Below are positions 52,703 to 64,000 of a stretch of DNA of 64,000 bases, piece by piece. The number at the start of each line of letters is the position of its first letter. The first letter of the stretch is position 1. The notes under the pieces are model-generated. The model was not told where the DNA came from. It ran no database searches and saw only the letters and a program-made list of their open reading frames with translations. Position numbers and translations under genes: made by a program. This DNA comes from Polyodon spathula (taxonomy: Eukaryota; Chordata; Actinopteri; Acipenseriformes; Polyodontidae). The stretch covers positions 46,504,486 to 46,568,485 of the forward strand of contig NC_054541.1 in NCBI RefSeq assembly GCF_017654505.1, given 5' to 3'.

Positions 52703-53045
52703 CATAATTCAAGCATTCAAAATTCTAAAAGGTATTGACAGTGTCGACTCAAGGGACTTTTTCAGCCTGAAAAAAGAAACAAGGACCAGGGGTCACAAAT
52801 GGAGTTTAGAAAAAGGGGCATTCAGAACAGAAAATAGGAGACACTTTTTTACACAGAGAATTGTGAGGGTCTGGAATCAACTCCCCAGTAATGTTGTTGA
52901 AGCTGACACCCTGGGCTCCTTCAAGAAGCTGCTTGATGAGATTGTGGGATCAATAATCTACTAACAACCAAACGAGCAAGATGGGCCGAATGGCCTCCTC
53001 TCGTTTGTAAACATTCTTATGTTCTTATGTTCTTATGTTCTTATG
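52703..53045 (+). mobile_element. CR1-like LINE 3' fragment with (TTCTTATG)n end
   Basis: A 5'-truncated copy of about 340 bp from the same family as 19168-22010. It encodes the last residues of ORF2 (LKGIDSVDSRDFFSLKKE, RENRRHFFTQRIVRVWNQL-like) and the 3' untranslated part with ccgaatggcctcctctcg. It ends in about four copies of ttcttatg (53014-53045), the CR1-type terminal repeat that replaces poly(A). Confidence 0.92.
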
Positions 53046-56000
53046 ATATAAGAATCAACCGCATATAATGATCAAAACCACTCAGACCAAATTATTCCTA
53101 TACCAACCAATGTAAAATAGTCGGGCAAACTGACTACATGTTAAATGGTACTTGATCAAGTGCAATGAAGTGTACAGCCAATAAAAGCTGTTTTTGAATT
53201 TGAATTTGATCTTGCGTGATTAGGCACGTACGCAGCGTGGATAGTGCAATGTTACAGGAAACACTGCATTGTTTGTAATCAAACGTGACTGCGTCACTGC
53301 ATTGTGCTGGTATGTTTTTTGTGTTCTCTGTTAGTGAAAATGTGTGTCAGTAAAGTGAATACACATTCATTGAATACATGCTGAGTACAGCAGTCTTATT
53401 GTGTGATATGCATGGAGACGGCGTGGCGTGGTGAGGAGGAGGAAGGGATTGCAGCGCTTTGCATCTCCATTTAATGAAAAACTCTGAGATTTGCATTCCA
53501 ACAGAAAATAAGAAAGCCATAGATGTTTAAAAAAATGCAGTGACTTTTAGGTGTAAACCACACAAAGCATTACCAGCTAAAACAGCCATGGACCTCAGCC
53601 TGGACTATAATTCCTGGTATTCACGATATGGAAGGTCTTGATGCTATATTAAGACCTGCAACACTGCTTTCTCGAACAAAACTAGATCTCATTATTAATA
53701 CAGTACTGCTTTGTGAACTGTGTGTTTTATTTCATGTTCTATGGCACAGTTCATCCAAACATCCAAGCCTGGAAATGGACAGAACCCACCCTGGCCACAG
53801 AAAATAACATCTCCTTGGAAAACACGGCTGAATCATTGAATCCACTGCTTCATATGAAGTCTTAGTATTGTTAAGAGTCTCTACACATCATGCTTTCCTT
53901 GAATAAAAGAGAAACATTTGTTCCTGTGAAACGAAACTACAGTTTTTTTATTTTTTTATTTTTTTTTTAAATACGCTACAGTGTCATAGAGTGTGACATG
54001 TTGCTAGGCTACACTTTACACTATAGGACCCATTATGCAGAAAGATAATTGCCTCAAAAATTGAAAATAGACAATACCTCCCCCCTCCCACAATATTCGT
54101 GTGGGGGATGTTGAATGAATTACTTGCCTCTTGTAACACCCTTTAATTTGATTGTATTGTTTCTTTTGTTTGTAAAACCCTGTTCTGCAAGACAAACATT
54201 ATGAGTTAACCAGTTGTGGGCTGGATGCATTGGCTCTGTTGTTCTGAATATCCAATTTGAAATTCAAGTGGACCTACTGTAATGTCCATTTCTTTGTAGC
54301 TACAATTACAATGCAAATGTAATTACTGTTTTCAACTTGAAATCTCAGTTTTTTGCTTGTCCCTAGCACACTCCAGAAATTGTAACAAAAGATTTGCCCC
54401 TTCAGATTATACACTAGTAAAATCTGGTTTTATTAGCTGCAAATATCTATCAAAAGCTATTATAATGAGCAGATTTGCATATCAGTTTAATAGCGTATTT
54501 GTGAGGATGTTAAACAGCAGTAAGGTTAGCTAGGCAGAATTTTAGACGCAAGAGACGTGTTTAACTATGTGTGCTTCAGTTTTGTAATTAGGCCGTTTGT
54601 GTTATATGTGTGAATGTATTCTTCCCTTGTGTCATTTGGGAGACTCTTGAAAACACGGTAGCTTTGTTTAAGTCGGTCTTTTGTATTTGCCTGTATGGCC
54701 AGGTTTGATTTAATACAAACAGGTGCAGCCCCTAGGCATGAATGTGCTGGCCAGTGCTAGCCATAGAAGCAGTCTTTTATTTCCGGTATCTGACAAGTCT
54801 CAACCCTCTGCCCAGTCCTAACCCGGTACAAGACCAGTGTACTGGCATGGCTCCATTAGCTTTCCCTCACAGCTCAAACCAGTTGTACATCTTCTGCTCC
54901 TAAGGATTGAGATGTGATTGTCTTTTACTTGGGTTTCCTTGCCCCAGTCCCAACTCCCATACTGAACCATACACAACCATACATATTGTACAACAGCTGC
55001 TGTTTTTAATATCACCTGCAGACAATATGCACAAGAAATTCTGTTTAACATATATATTTAACAAGAAATACTGTATACGTTGTGGAATGTATTTATATAT
55101 TGTAAGGTATTGTATAGCACACACATAATACTGTAGTGGTAATAAAGCAGTGTACTGTATCTGAAACAGGAAGATTTGTTTTTGAGGGATGTTGTTCATT
55201 GTTTTGTTGGTGATGCTAGAGATTGTCGTCAGGTCACACTAAAAGGCAAGTACAGCGCTGAAAATGTAATGAGCTTTTAAATGCATCAGCTGAATATCAA
55301 AATGAAGTATGATTTAGTAATGTCCTGGTCTTGTACTTTACCACATCCTGGCTTTGAATATGTACTGTACTCCATGTGACTTACTGTGGATGTTTTCTTG
55401 TGTGAGGACCACAGATTATTAACAGTTGATTCTTTCACATGGGTGTTGGTAATAGTATTCTTGCATGCAGCAGTATCTTTGTAACATTTAGGCAGAAAGT
55501 GACAATAATATGAAGCCGAGTCTTTGTATTTCCCATTCATACCATTGTCTTGCAAATTATTCATCCGGTTGTGATGAGACGTGACATGAGCTTTCCTTAG
55601 CTGGCACATGGTCTGGGTTACGTTAATCTTGCTTAGCAGGATTTTTGGACTAATTATTTGATCTACCGACAGCTCCATGTTACAAACTGTGTTTATCTTC
55701 TTTATTAGGGATATATGTTAATAACATGCCTTGTTTGTATAATGAAAAGGGACATTAAAATAGCCATATTACATATTATGTAGTAAAAATTATGTAGAGC
55801 TATTAAGTTGAAATGTATAATACCGTCACTTTTAATAGCTTCCCTAATGCTGTACTTAATCCATAACTATAAACAGCTACTATCATTTTTATAGTTCTGC
55901 AAAATACAGTTAGAGGGAGCGTGCTAACATAAGGGATGTTAAACCCAATGGTGGTTGAGTGCTTGTGCCTGTTTAACCCTTTACAGTCCCACATTACAAT

Positions 56001-59000
56001 TCTCCCTTTCCAGTCTGATGTCAGACCCTGAATGGCATCATCAAAAAGACATAAAGCACAGATCTCTAGTTGTTTTTTCACTGGAAAAAGCCGAGAAAAC
56101 CTTTCAATGGCCGAGTGAGACCAAAAAAAAAAAAAGGGCGCATCTGATAGCACCATGCACTACAGAGATAACACGGACACAAACAAAGGAGATAGCTGCT
56201 TCTGCATCCAGCGCTCAAGGAGTATCACAGGCATTTGCAGACCTTTTTGAGATGTTATAGTAATAAAATAATGACTTTATTCTCATTATTGAGGAGTTTG
56301 GCGATAAAACGAGTGATCGGGAAATGATTTATTAGTATGCACTATAAAGAGGTATGTGAAAAATACAGCGAACAAGGGGTGGGACTTGGCTGGAGATACA
56401 TTACTGAGTGTCCTTTTGTGATTCAGGTGGTAGTTTACTGTAACAAGGAGCTGGGTTTTCCAGCTGAAGTGATTTGAAATGCTGAAGAGGGAAAATATCT
56501 GGTGATCACCAAATAACAGTAAATGACTTCCCTCTGAGACCTTGGCCAATCCTTTTATAATCTACGTGTAGGCAAGTGGTCCTGAGGCACTGACGGGACG
56601 TGTCGTTTGCAAGGGTTGTGAATTCGAATCCTGGCAGCATGTGGCCTGTCACTGACTCAATCTCCACTGGGGTGGGGGATATCAAACCGATATTTGTCAC
56701 ACTAGGGGACTGTGACATTGTTGCTGTAAGAAAATTGATTTTACAGCCTTTATTAAGACTAATTTAATAGCGGCAGTGTCCATAGTGGATAGAAAGTAAA
56801 AAGCACATGCAGTGCTAACGCCTAGAGATCTCACAGTGACATTTCCAGAGGAGAAGATGTTAAAGCGATGGTCCAGATAATGTATTCTGTGTGTTTGCAG
56901 TCTGGATCTCCAGAGCTTTCCTCCCTCAGTGTTTTCATATCATGTGCATTTCACGCCTTTGCAGTGATACCACGCGTTGTAAGATATTCTACAGAGACTA
57001 CACATAGAAGTAAAAAGCTTATTGATGGCGTGTTTGGCAAATCAAATAGAAAGTGGATCAAAAGACAATCCAGTGTACTGGATTCCGGAACCTAGCTAAA
57101 CCAGATGGATCCTCGAAGAGAGCAGTGTTCCATTCAGAAAGAAAGCGACCCGAACCGGATTCATGAGTATCCCACAGTCCATTGGTGAATGTTGACATTC
57201 TTCCATAGCTAGGCATTCTCTGCCCAATCACAAGCTCCCTGCTTGCCACTACAATAGATCTGTCACTGACCCAGATGTGTGTCATGCTTTTACTTGCAGA
57301 AATAGATAAGGATGCCATTTTCAAGGTCTGTTAGCTCCGGACATACCACAGAAATCACAACAGAGGACATCCTTTGAATTCCAAACACTGTCCTTGTTCT
57401 ACAGGAAACATGTTTTCAGCATTGTTTGATAAGGTTAACCTTCTTTAATTTGTAACAGATATTATTAGAACACCATGGGGCACTACAGCTTTGAAGTAGC
57501 TTTACCAAAGGCATGCCACACACAGCCAGTGCAAGTACTGTACTGCAGTTAGGGCTCAATTTACTGCTACGTTAATAAAGAAACATACGCTATAGATGTA
57601 TCCAACTGTAAAGCAACAAACTTAATTCAGCCGTTAGTACAACACATTTGTATACCTTTTGCATTTTTTTATTTTTTTTGTATTGGACTAAATTTAAACA
57701 TAGGAGGTTGAGAATTCCTTGTAAATCAAATCTGAAACACTGTAGCTAGGACTTTAGCTAAGAATCAAGCCCTTGGGGTACATTGGTCACATGGCTATTT
57801 TGGTATCTCTAGTGTCTTTGGGTAGTATTGTTCTTTGTCTCTATCCACTAATTGATTTTTACTGGATGCAGAGGTTAAATGGAGGGGGAATTAATGTATA
57901 CACAATCAGCTCAAGAGGACAGTACATGGACTGCAGCGATTAGTTATTTTGAAGCACAGTATAATTGTAATAGGTAAACACTGTACCGTACAAGCTTGTT
58001 CATTTGCACAGTCCTTTCACTAAGGAATCATTCCTCCTCTATTGACTGAAAGTAGACACTCAAAGGCGCCATGCATTCTGAATGACGGGTTCCGTCTCAA
58101 TGGCTTTCTCTTGGTTAAATACATTAGTAAATAGTAGAAAAGGGCATATTGATTTTTCTTCCAGTTTGGAAGGTCATGTTCTTAAAATATGCCATGCAGA
58201 ACCTCTTAGGAATTTGATTTGGTCTTTAGTTCTCTTTAGAAGTATGGAGTTTTATGGTATTTGAACTGTATGTTTTCATCGTTAATAGAATTTCCACACA
58301 GGCCAGATTTTGCCATAGACAGCAGGCTGTGATGATTGTGCCTGATCAGTATGTATAAGAAACAGCAGCTAGCACAGAGGGAATTATGGGACATTGACTA
58401 TTTCTCCACAAAGTTACTTAAGGAAGACAGCACTATTGTAACTGATTTAAATACTGTCACTTTCTTGTTGGGAAATAAGTATGTATTGCTGTAGGGGCAT
58501 ATCCAAGAGCATTGCTGTTTATCTGCTGTGCTGTGTTCAGTGGACTCATTTAAAAATGTTAGGGAAATGAATTTTGATATGGCATAAATTGGGCATGAAT
58601 TCAATAATGGAATTACAGGCAGCTGCAGAAAGATCTGTTGGGCCCAAGCTAAAGCCCAAGACACAGATAATTCCTGAGGAGCACATTACTGTATTAGTAG
58701 TGCTCTTTATGCTTACATAATACGTGGATTTATTTGTAATTTTAAGCATGTTGGGTTTTATTTTTTTCACCGAGGATGAAGTTTCCTTTCTTTCTTAAGA
58801 CGTAGCTGTTCAGTTTGCTGGGGAAATGGCTGAGATAGTTGAGGAAAGGCCATGAAGAAGTCTAGCTCTATAAATGGTGGATTATTAAGGACTTTGGTGC
58901 CATGTGATGCACTGAAATGAAGGCAGTGTCAGATTTCCACATGTGGCAAATAGAGAGCAGTGTATCAGTGTGCTGCTGTAGTATAATGGATAAGTCCTCC

Positions 59001-59119
59001 TCACTTCATTGCATGAACATGGCAGTGTTATGTTACGTGATGAGCAAAAATGATAATGCTATTTGTGCCTGAAATAATGAGGGATCAGGTTTTGCAACTC
59101 TACCTGGGTTTTCAGGACG
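53046..59119. other. Long non-coding stretch, probable intron
   Basis: About 6 kb with no coding block that I can support. Minus-strand frames at 55286-55678 (130 codons) and 57058-57324 (88 codons) have no recognised motifs. T- and A-rich runs occur at 53944-53969 and 56124-56136. Confidence 0.4.
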
Positions 59120-59121
59120 TA

Positions 59122-60754
59122 CAGTGGCTTGCGAAAGTATTGACCCCCCCCCTTGGCATTTTTCATATTTTGTTGCCTTACAACCTGGAATTAAAATGGA
59201 TTTTTATTTGGATTTCATGTAATGGACATACACAAAATAGTCCAAATTGGTGAAGTGAAATGAAAAAAATAACTTCTTTCAAAAAATTCTAAAAAATAAA
59301 TAACCGAAAAGTGGTGCGTGCATATGTATTCACCCCCTTTGCTATTAAGCCTCTAAATAAGATCTGGTGCAACCAATTACCTTCAGAAGTCACATAATTA
59401 GTTAAATAAGGTCCACCTGTGTGTAATCTAAGTGTCACATGATCTCAGTATGTATACACCTGTTCTGAAAGGCCCCAGAGTGTGCAACACCACTAAACAA
59501 GGGGCACCACCAAGCAAGCAGCACCAGAAGACCAAGGAACTCTCCAAACAGGTCAGGGACAAAGTTGTGGAGAAGTACAGATCAGGGTTGGGTTATAAAA
59601 AAATATCCGAAACTTTGAACATCCCACAGAGCACCATTAAAGCCATTATTAAAAAATGGAAAGAATATGGCAGCACAACAAAACTGGCAAGAGAGGGCCG
59701 CCCACCAAAACTCACGGACCAGGCAAGGAGGGCATTAATCAGAGAGGCAACAAAGAGACCAAAGATAACCATGAAGGAGCTGCAAAGCTCCGTAGCGGAG
59801 ATTGGAGTATCTGTCTATAGGACCACTTTAAGACGTACACTCCTCAGAGCTGGGCTTTACAGAAGAGTGGCCAGAAAAAAGCCATTGCTTAAAGAAAAAA
59901 ATAAGCAAACACGTTTGGTGTTCGCCAAAAGGCATGTGGGAGACTCCCCAAACATATGGAAGAAGGTACTCTGGTCAGATGAGACTAAAACTGAGCTTTT
60001 TGGCCATCAAGGAAAACGCTGTGTCTGGCACAAACCCAACACCTCTCATCATCCCGAGAACACCATCCCCACAGTGAAGCATGGTGGTGGCAGCATCATG
60101 CTGTGGGGATGTTTTTCATCGGCAGGGACTGGGAAACTGGTCAGAATTGAAGGAATGATGGATGGCGCTAAATACAGGGAAATTCTTGAGGGAAACCTGT
60201 TTCAGTCTTCCAGAGATTTGAGACTGGGACAGAGGTTCGCCTTCCAGCAGGACAATGACCCTAAGCATTCTGCTAAAGCAACACTTGAGTGGTTTAAGGG
60301 GAAACATTTAAATGTCTTGGAATGACCTAGTCAAAGCCCAGACCTCAATCCAATTGAGAATCTGTGGTATGACTTGAAGATTGCTGTACACCAGTGGAAC
60401 CCATCCAACTTGAAGGAGCTGGAACAGTTTTGCCTTGAAGAATGGGCAAAAATCCCAGTGGCTAGATGTGCCAAGCTTATAGATACATACCTCAAGAGAC
60501 TTGCAGCTGTAATTGCTGCAAAAGGTGGCTGTACAAAGTATTGACTTTGGGGGAGTGAATACTTGTGCACGCTCAAGTTTTCTGTTTTTCTGTCTTATTG
60601 CTTGTTTGTTTCACAATAAAAAATATTTTGCATCTTCAAAGTGGTAGGCATGTTATGTAAATCAAATGATACAAACCCCCAAAAAATCTATTTTAATTCC
60701 AGGTTGTAAGGCAACAAAATAGGCAAGGGGGGTCAATACTTTCGCAAGCCACTG
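59122..60754 (+). mobile_element. Tc1-like DNA transposon, copy 2
   Basis: A 1,633-bp element, nearly identical to copy 1 (23526-25161). It has the TA target duplication (59120-59121 and 60755-60756) and the same CAGTGGCTTGCGAAAGTATT ends. The right end has lost about 8 bases compared with copy 1 (aaataggcaagg near 60720). The first C-run in the left end is longer by several bases. Confidence 0.97.
59528..60544 (+). pseudogene. Tc1-like transposase, start codon lost and one premature stop
   Basis: Same 338-residue-type transposase as at 23927-24943. The start region reads gcaccagaagacc where copy 1 has gcaccatgaagacc, so two bases were deleted and the original ATG is gone; the frame stays open upstream by chance, from 59432. 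Domains are as in copy 1: helix-turn-helix with IPQSTIKAIIKKW, the GRPPKL linker, WSDETK with the first Asp, HGGGSIMLWGC, and QQDNDPKH with the second Asp. A TGA at 60323-60325 replaces the Trp codon in EWPSQSP. After the stop, the same frame continues with the catalytic Glu intact (PIENLW, GAG at 60356-60358) and ends at the TGA at 60542-60544. It keeps the residues that copy 1 has lost, but it is truncated before the third catalytic residue. Confidence 0.95.
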
Positions 60755-60756
60755 TA

Positions 60757-61357
60757 GCAGTATAACAAAACAGAGGCATGACTGACGTACTGCAGAAACC
60801 TAATGTTACCTGACTGCATTTTAGAAGGAATGAAAATGCTAAATTAATAACTGAAAAAACTCACCTGATTAAATGATATTATGAGGAACCTGTTTAAAAT
60901 CAAATGGGTTATCAGTACACACACACATTCACACCAGGCTGCTAATTTGTATGATATATACATATATTCTCTTTTATTGAACAATTTAATATGCTCCAAA
61001 CGAGAAAAGGAAGGCAATTAGAGGCCTACTCTCCCTCACAGAGCAGCCTGTAGAGAATGGGAAGTTTGTGAGGTTGCCTAGCAACCCTGTGCTTGTCACC
61101 TTGCTGATGCGGAAGTCAAAAGTGAATTACGTTTAGAGTTTTAGGGGCTGTAGAGCATAAAGGAAGACTGACTTCATCTTCTGAAGAGATGTAACAGACT
61201 TTTCAAAGGAAAGAATCATCCTGCAACCCCTGAATACATCACACTTTACAAAGGGGGTGAAAATAGCTTTATGTTATATCTAAACAAGAATAATTTCCTT
61301 TAAAACTACAAACCCAATGAATCTGTACAGGTTCTTTAAATCCAGACCTGTTTCTAT
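60757..61357. other. No gene recognised
   Basis: Non-coding sequence after the Tc1-like element; I see nothing in it. Confidence 0.45.
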
Positions 61358-61395
61358 GTATATATGTATGTATATATGTATGTGTATATATATAT

Positions 61396-61473
<78 letters not shown>
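61358..61473. repeat. (TA/TATG)n(GA)n compound microsatellite
   Basis: A TA-rich part (tatatgtatg units, then TA) runs directly into about 29 GA units from 61414. The order TA then GA is the same as at 44079-44338. Confidence 0.95.
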
Positions 61474-61477
<4 letters not shown>

Positions 61478-61913
61478 CAAACTACAGTGGTTCTGGGTAA
61501 GCCTGACAGGCAGCAAAGCTCCTTGGTAGTATACAGTGCCTTTTTCTTTTTTTTTTTCTTTTTAACTTACTTTTTAACTTGCTCATTCTTCCTACACTTT
61601 TTCTAGGGTTTAATTTAAATAGTCTTCAGCCTTTACATTTGATGTTGTTATGGTGCAATCCATGTTGCTTTTGACAATCTCTGAACTAGGACGAGCTGAA
61701 GGAGTGTTCTTCAGAGGAGGAAGAAAACCTTTAATATTATTCAGTTATATTAAATATATTCAGTTGTGCCACCTTTGTGCTGGTTAGCACACATTGTGTG
61801 ATGAGGCATCGGTTTCTTCGCTAATGTTGACTTGGCATATATGCAATCTAAAAATGAGCCTTCAGAGTGGAAGTGGTTCCAGACCCAGTAAAGGCATTTC
61901 TTCAAGTTAATGA
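61474..61913. other. No gene recognised
   Basis: Non-coding spacer with a T-rich tract near 61542-61564, leading to the minisatellite. Confidence 0.45.
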
Positions 61914-62301
61914 TTTATCAGTAGAACCCTGTATTTTGAAATGCCTGTGCGTTTCAGGGGTTTATCAGTAGAACCCTGTATTTTGAAATGCCTGTGCGTT
62001 TCAGGGGTTTATCAGTAGAACCCTGTATTTTGAAATGCCTGTGCGTTTCAGGGGTTTATCAGTAGAACCCTGTATTTTGAAATGCCTGTGCGTTTCAGGG
62101 GTTTATCAGTAGAACCCTGTATTTTGAAATGCCTGTGCGTTTCAGGGGTTTATCAATAGAACCCTGTATTTTGAAATGCCTGTGCGTTTCAGGGGTTTAT
62201 CAGTAGAACCCTGTATTGTGAAATGCCTGTGCGTTTCAGGGGTGTATCAGTAGAACCCTTTGTTTGAAATGCCTGTGCATTTCAGGGGTTTATCAGTAGA
62301 A
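61914..62301. repeat. 47-bp minisatellite, about 8 copies
   Basis: Tandem units of 47 bases beginning tttatcagtagaaccctg and ending tgcgtttcagggg. The first five units are almost identical; the later ones carry point changes (caatag, tattgtg, ggtgtatc, cctttgtttg, tgcattt). The array begins sharply at 61914 and ends part-way through a unit at 62301. The units are contiguous without spacers, so it is not a CRISPR array. Confidence 0.97.
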
Positions 62302-62921
62302 TAATCTCCAGTGAATTAGCCAGTTAAGTTGTCTCCCCAGGTAGTTGAGCACTGAAAAAAATCTGAGTTTGCAAGGATGTATTTAGGCAGCAGAGCTTTG
62401 CAATCCTGTCATTGTCAGGGTAACATGAGAGTATTATAGGATGCTGAGAGACAAGTAGGCAGAGTATAATATATTAAAAGATGTCGCTTTTTTTTTTTTT
62501 TTTTACCCTGAGCCTTTCAAAAGCCAGTTGTCATGTGCATGGTCTGAAATGAAAGGGAAACGTGCATTATTCACACAGCAGGGATTTACAGCAAAGGAGT
62601 ATTTTGAAGAATCTGTGCGGATACAGAATTAAAACAGAAAGTCTTGAATAGCCATGCTGTTGCCCCAGATAAATACTAAGAGAGATATGATGTTTTTTAC
62701 AGTTTGTTTGAAACACCAGAATTTGCAAGAGGAGTAGACTTAGTGCTGATTCGCTGGTTTGAGATCCAGTGGCCAGTTGAGAGAGAGAGAGAGAGAGACA
62801 GAGAGAGAGTGTGGTCGAGTTTGTATTAAGCGCTGCTCTTGCTTGCCTGTGAGTCTCACTGTTCCTACTAGCTCATGGTAGCTTGCTGCTTGTCTCAGCA
62901 GCCTCAGTCCTTTGTGTTGAG
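62302..62921. other. No gene; probable intron before the candidate exon
   Basis: Contains poly-T (62490-62505) and a short GA repeat (62778-62809). It ends in moderately pyrimidine-rich sequence before the acceptor candidates at 62920-62936. Confidence 0.4.
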
Positions 62922-62936
62922 GGGACATTTGCCCAG

Positions 62937-63095
62937 GGTACAGCGCCTCTATGATGAAAGAAGAGGGCATGCTGCGCAGGAGGTTCTCCACCTGCGCCGG
63001 GGTGACGGTCGTGTTTTCACCCCGGACCGATGGGCGCAAACTCGTTCGCAATGCTTCTTTTGGGGGGTACAATGAGCTCTCCCCCATTCTGTCAG
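62937..63095 (+). CDS. Candidate host coding exon, phase 1 in and out, protein not recognised
   Basis: Two possible acceptors lie upstream: tttgcccag ending at 62936 and gtgttgag ending at 62921; both give the same reading frame. The donor is tgtcag|gttagt at 63095/63096. The exon encodes GYSASMMKEEGMLRRRFST, then a hydrophilic segment with VFSPRTDGRK and NASFGGYNELSPILS. It needs one incoming base, and the exon at 52138-52278 leaves exactly one (G), so the splice join makes a Gly codon and keeps the frame open. It leaves one base at its donor. The GC content and codon usage are higher and more coding-like than the surroundings. An in-frame TGA lies before 62920, so it is not open indefinitely. 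The ATG at 62951 could alternatively be the start of a separate isoform. Family unknown to me. Confidence 0.6.
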
Positions 63096-64000
63096 GTTAG
63101 TTATATTTGTTTTTATTCTCTTTTAATGTAATCTCTATATGTTACTGTACCTTAAACTGCGGGTATGCTAGAAAGGTCAATTTTATTTATTTTTTTTACT
63201 GCAAATGCAATTTATGTTTTTTGGTCTGGGAGTTATATCTTGAGGTTTCTAACTTCACCTGTTGATTAGGCAGGTGATGTAGAAACCTTGCGTTAAATGC
63301 AAGAAACGTAATGCTATTTAAGATATGTTTCCTTCCGATGTGAATCTCAGATAAAAATGAGAAGCCTCAATCAAACACTCAAATGCATGTACTGTATGAA
63401 CCTCACTGTGACTCATTCAGTTTCTCCCAGCCACCTGTTTCAGTTACTACGCGACACATTATGTTCTCTTCTCCGTTATTTGCATTGTGGCAGTGATGAC
63501 TTCTGGTGTTTCAAAGGGTCAGTTTCCATTGTTGTGAGGTGATGGCTTGTATGGGGGGGGGGGGGGGGTTGACATTTTGAGTTCAAAAGCTGCTTCTATG
63601 ATGCAGGTTCTCTGTTCTTTTACTCCAAAGGTTCAAAGATGCACACTAAAACAAATCTTAAAAGTTCCCAAAATGTTTCACTTGATAAAACCAGTACAGT
63701 TTAGTATTAGAAATTTGGATTGTTGGAGTTCATAATTTAGTAGTGCACTGTAAGTACAATTTTTACAAAATACTAAGCCTGTTGTGTGCATTTTCACCTC
63801 TCGTGGTGTGTTAACCTTCTACTGCATGTCTCATTTGGTCATTGAGCATGGCTACTGGAGGTGGCTCTTGCCAACTGGGGCTTTTGAGCGGGGCTGTGAA
63901 GAGGTCACACCGGCTAAACAAAGTCTCCTTAATTTTATTTGGTTTATGCAGCACAGGGCTGGAAAAAAAAAAAAAAAAAAAAGGTGTTGAAAAACATCTC
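63096..64000. other. Non-coding; G16 and A20 tracts
   Basis: Probable intron downstream of the donor at 63096. It holds G16 (63553-63568) and A20 (63963-63982); the latter may be a retroposon tail, but no body is recognised. Confidence 0.45.

Noticed and set aside
55286..55678. 130-codon minus-strand frame
   Set aside because: No motif and no domain-like composition; consistent with chance in a 64-kb window.
57058..57324. 88-codon minus-strand frame
   Set aside because: Open but without recognised motifs; the opposite strand has an exon-like acceptor but no convincing donor.
61914..62301. Possible CRISPR-like array
   Set aside because: Units are contiguous with no unique spacers and the genome is eukaryotic; it is a minisatellite.

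Overview
This is eukaryotic, vertebrate-type DNA, AT-rich and gene-poor. The mobile elements point to a ray-finned fish: two Tc1-like elements, CR1-type LINEs ending in an 8-bp repeat, tRNA-derived SINEs, a Ty3/gypsy element, solo LTRs and hAT-like elements. The SINE and CR1 sequences look like those I associate with sturgeon/paddlefish-type genomes, but the order is an inference. I see no operons, CRISPR arrays, bacterial genes, rRNA genes or free-standing tRNA genes.

Layout. The left edge (1-290) holds a minus-strand LINE fragment. A gypsy element with 5-bp target duplications occupies 4665-9225; its gag-pol is broken in many places. A degraded plus-strand CR1 copy lies at 12036-13511, followed by a hAT-like non-autonomous element (13690-14781) and a minus-strand solo LTR with perfect duplications (15594-16162). 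The best-preserved LINE is a minus-strand CR1 (19168 to about 22010) with an open frame of at least 892 codons. Tc1-like copy 1 is at 23526-25161. SINEs lie at 25495-25925, 30283-30580 and 42190-42452, and a second solo LTR at 27549-28217. An internally deleted transposon with long inverted ends starting CACYR lies at 37547-38871. More LTR-like sequence sits at 41400-42002 and 44059-44858; the latter holds a very long TA/GA microsatellite. Tc1-like copy 2 is at 59122-60754, and a 47-bp minisatellite at 61914-62301.

Host gene content. The right part probably lies inside a large plus-strand host gene. An exon-like block at 52138-52278 (47 codons, phase 1 at both ends) and another at about 62937-63095 (phase 1 acceptor, phase 1 donor) have good splice sites and join in one open frame. 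I do not recognise the protein. Strong donor sites at 27112, 35812, 45991 and 48750 may mark alternative 5' exons, but that is weaker. Most of the rest is intronic or intergenic sequence with simple repeats.

How the parts relate. The transposons are independent insertions. The two Tc1 copies carry complementary lesions (one a lost catalytic residue, the other a stop codon), so neither should encode active transposase. The gypsy LTRs are nearly identical while its coding part is wrecked, and the 892-codon CR1 frame is the only long intact transposon frame without an obvious catalytic defect.
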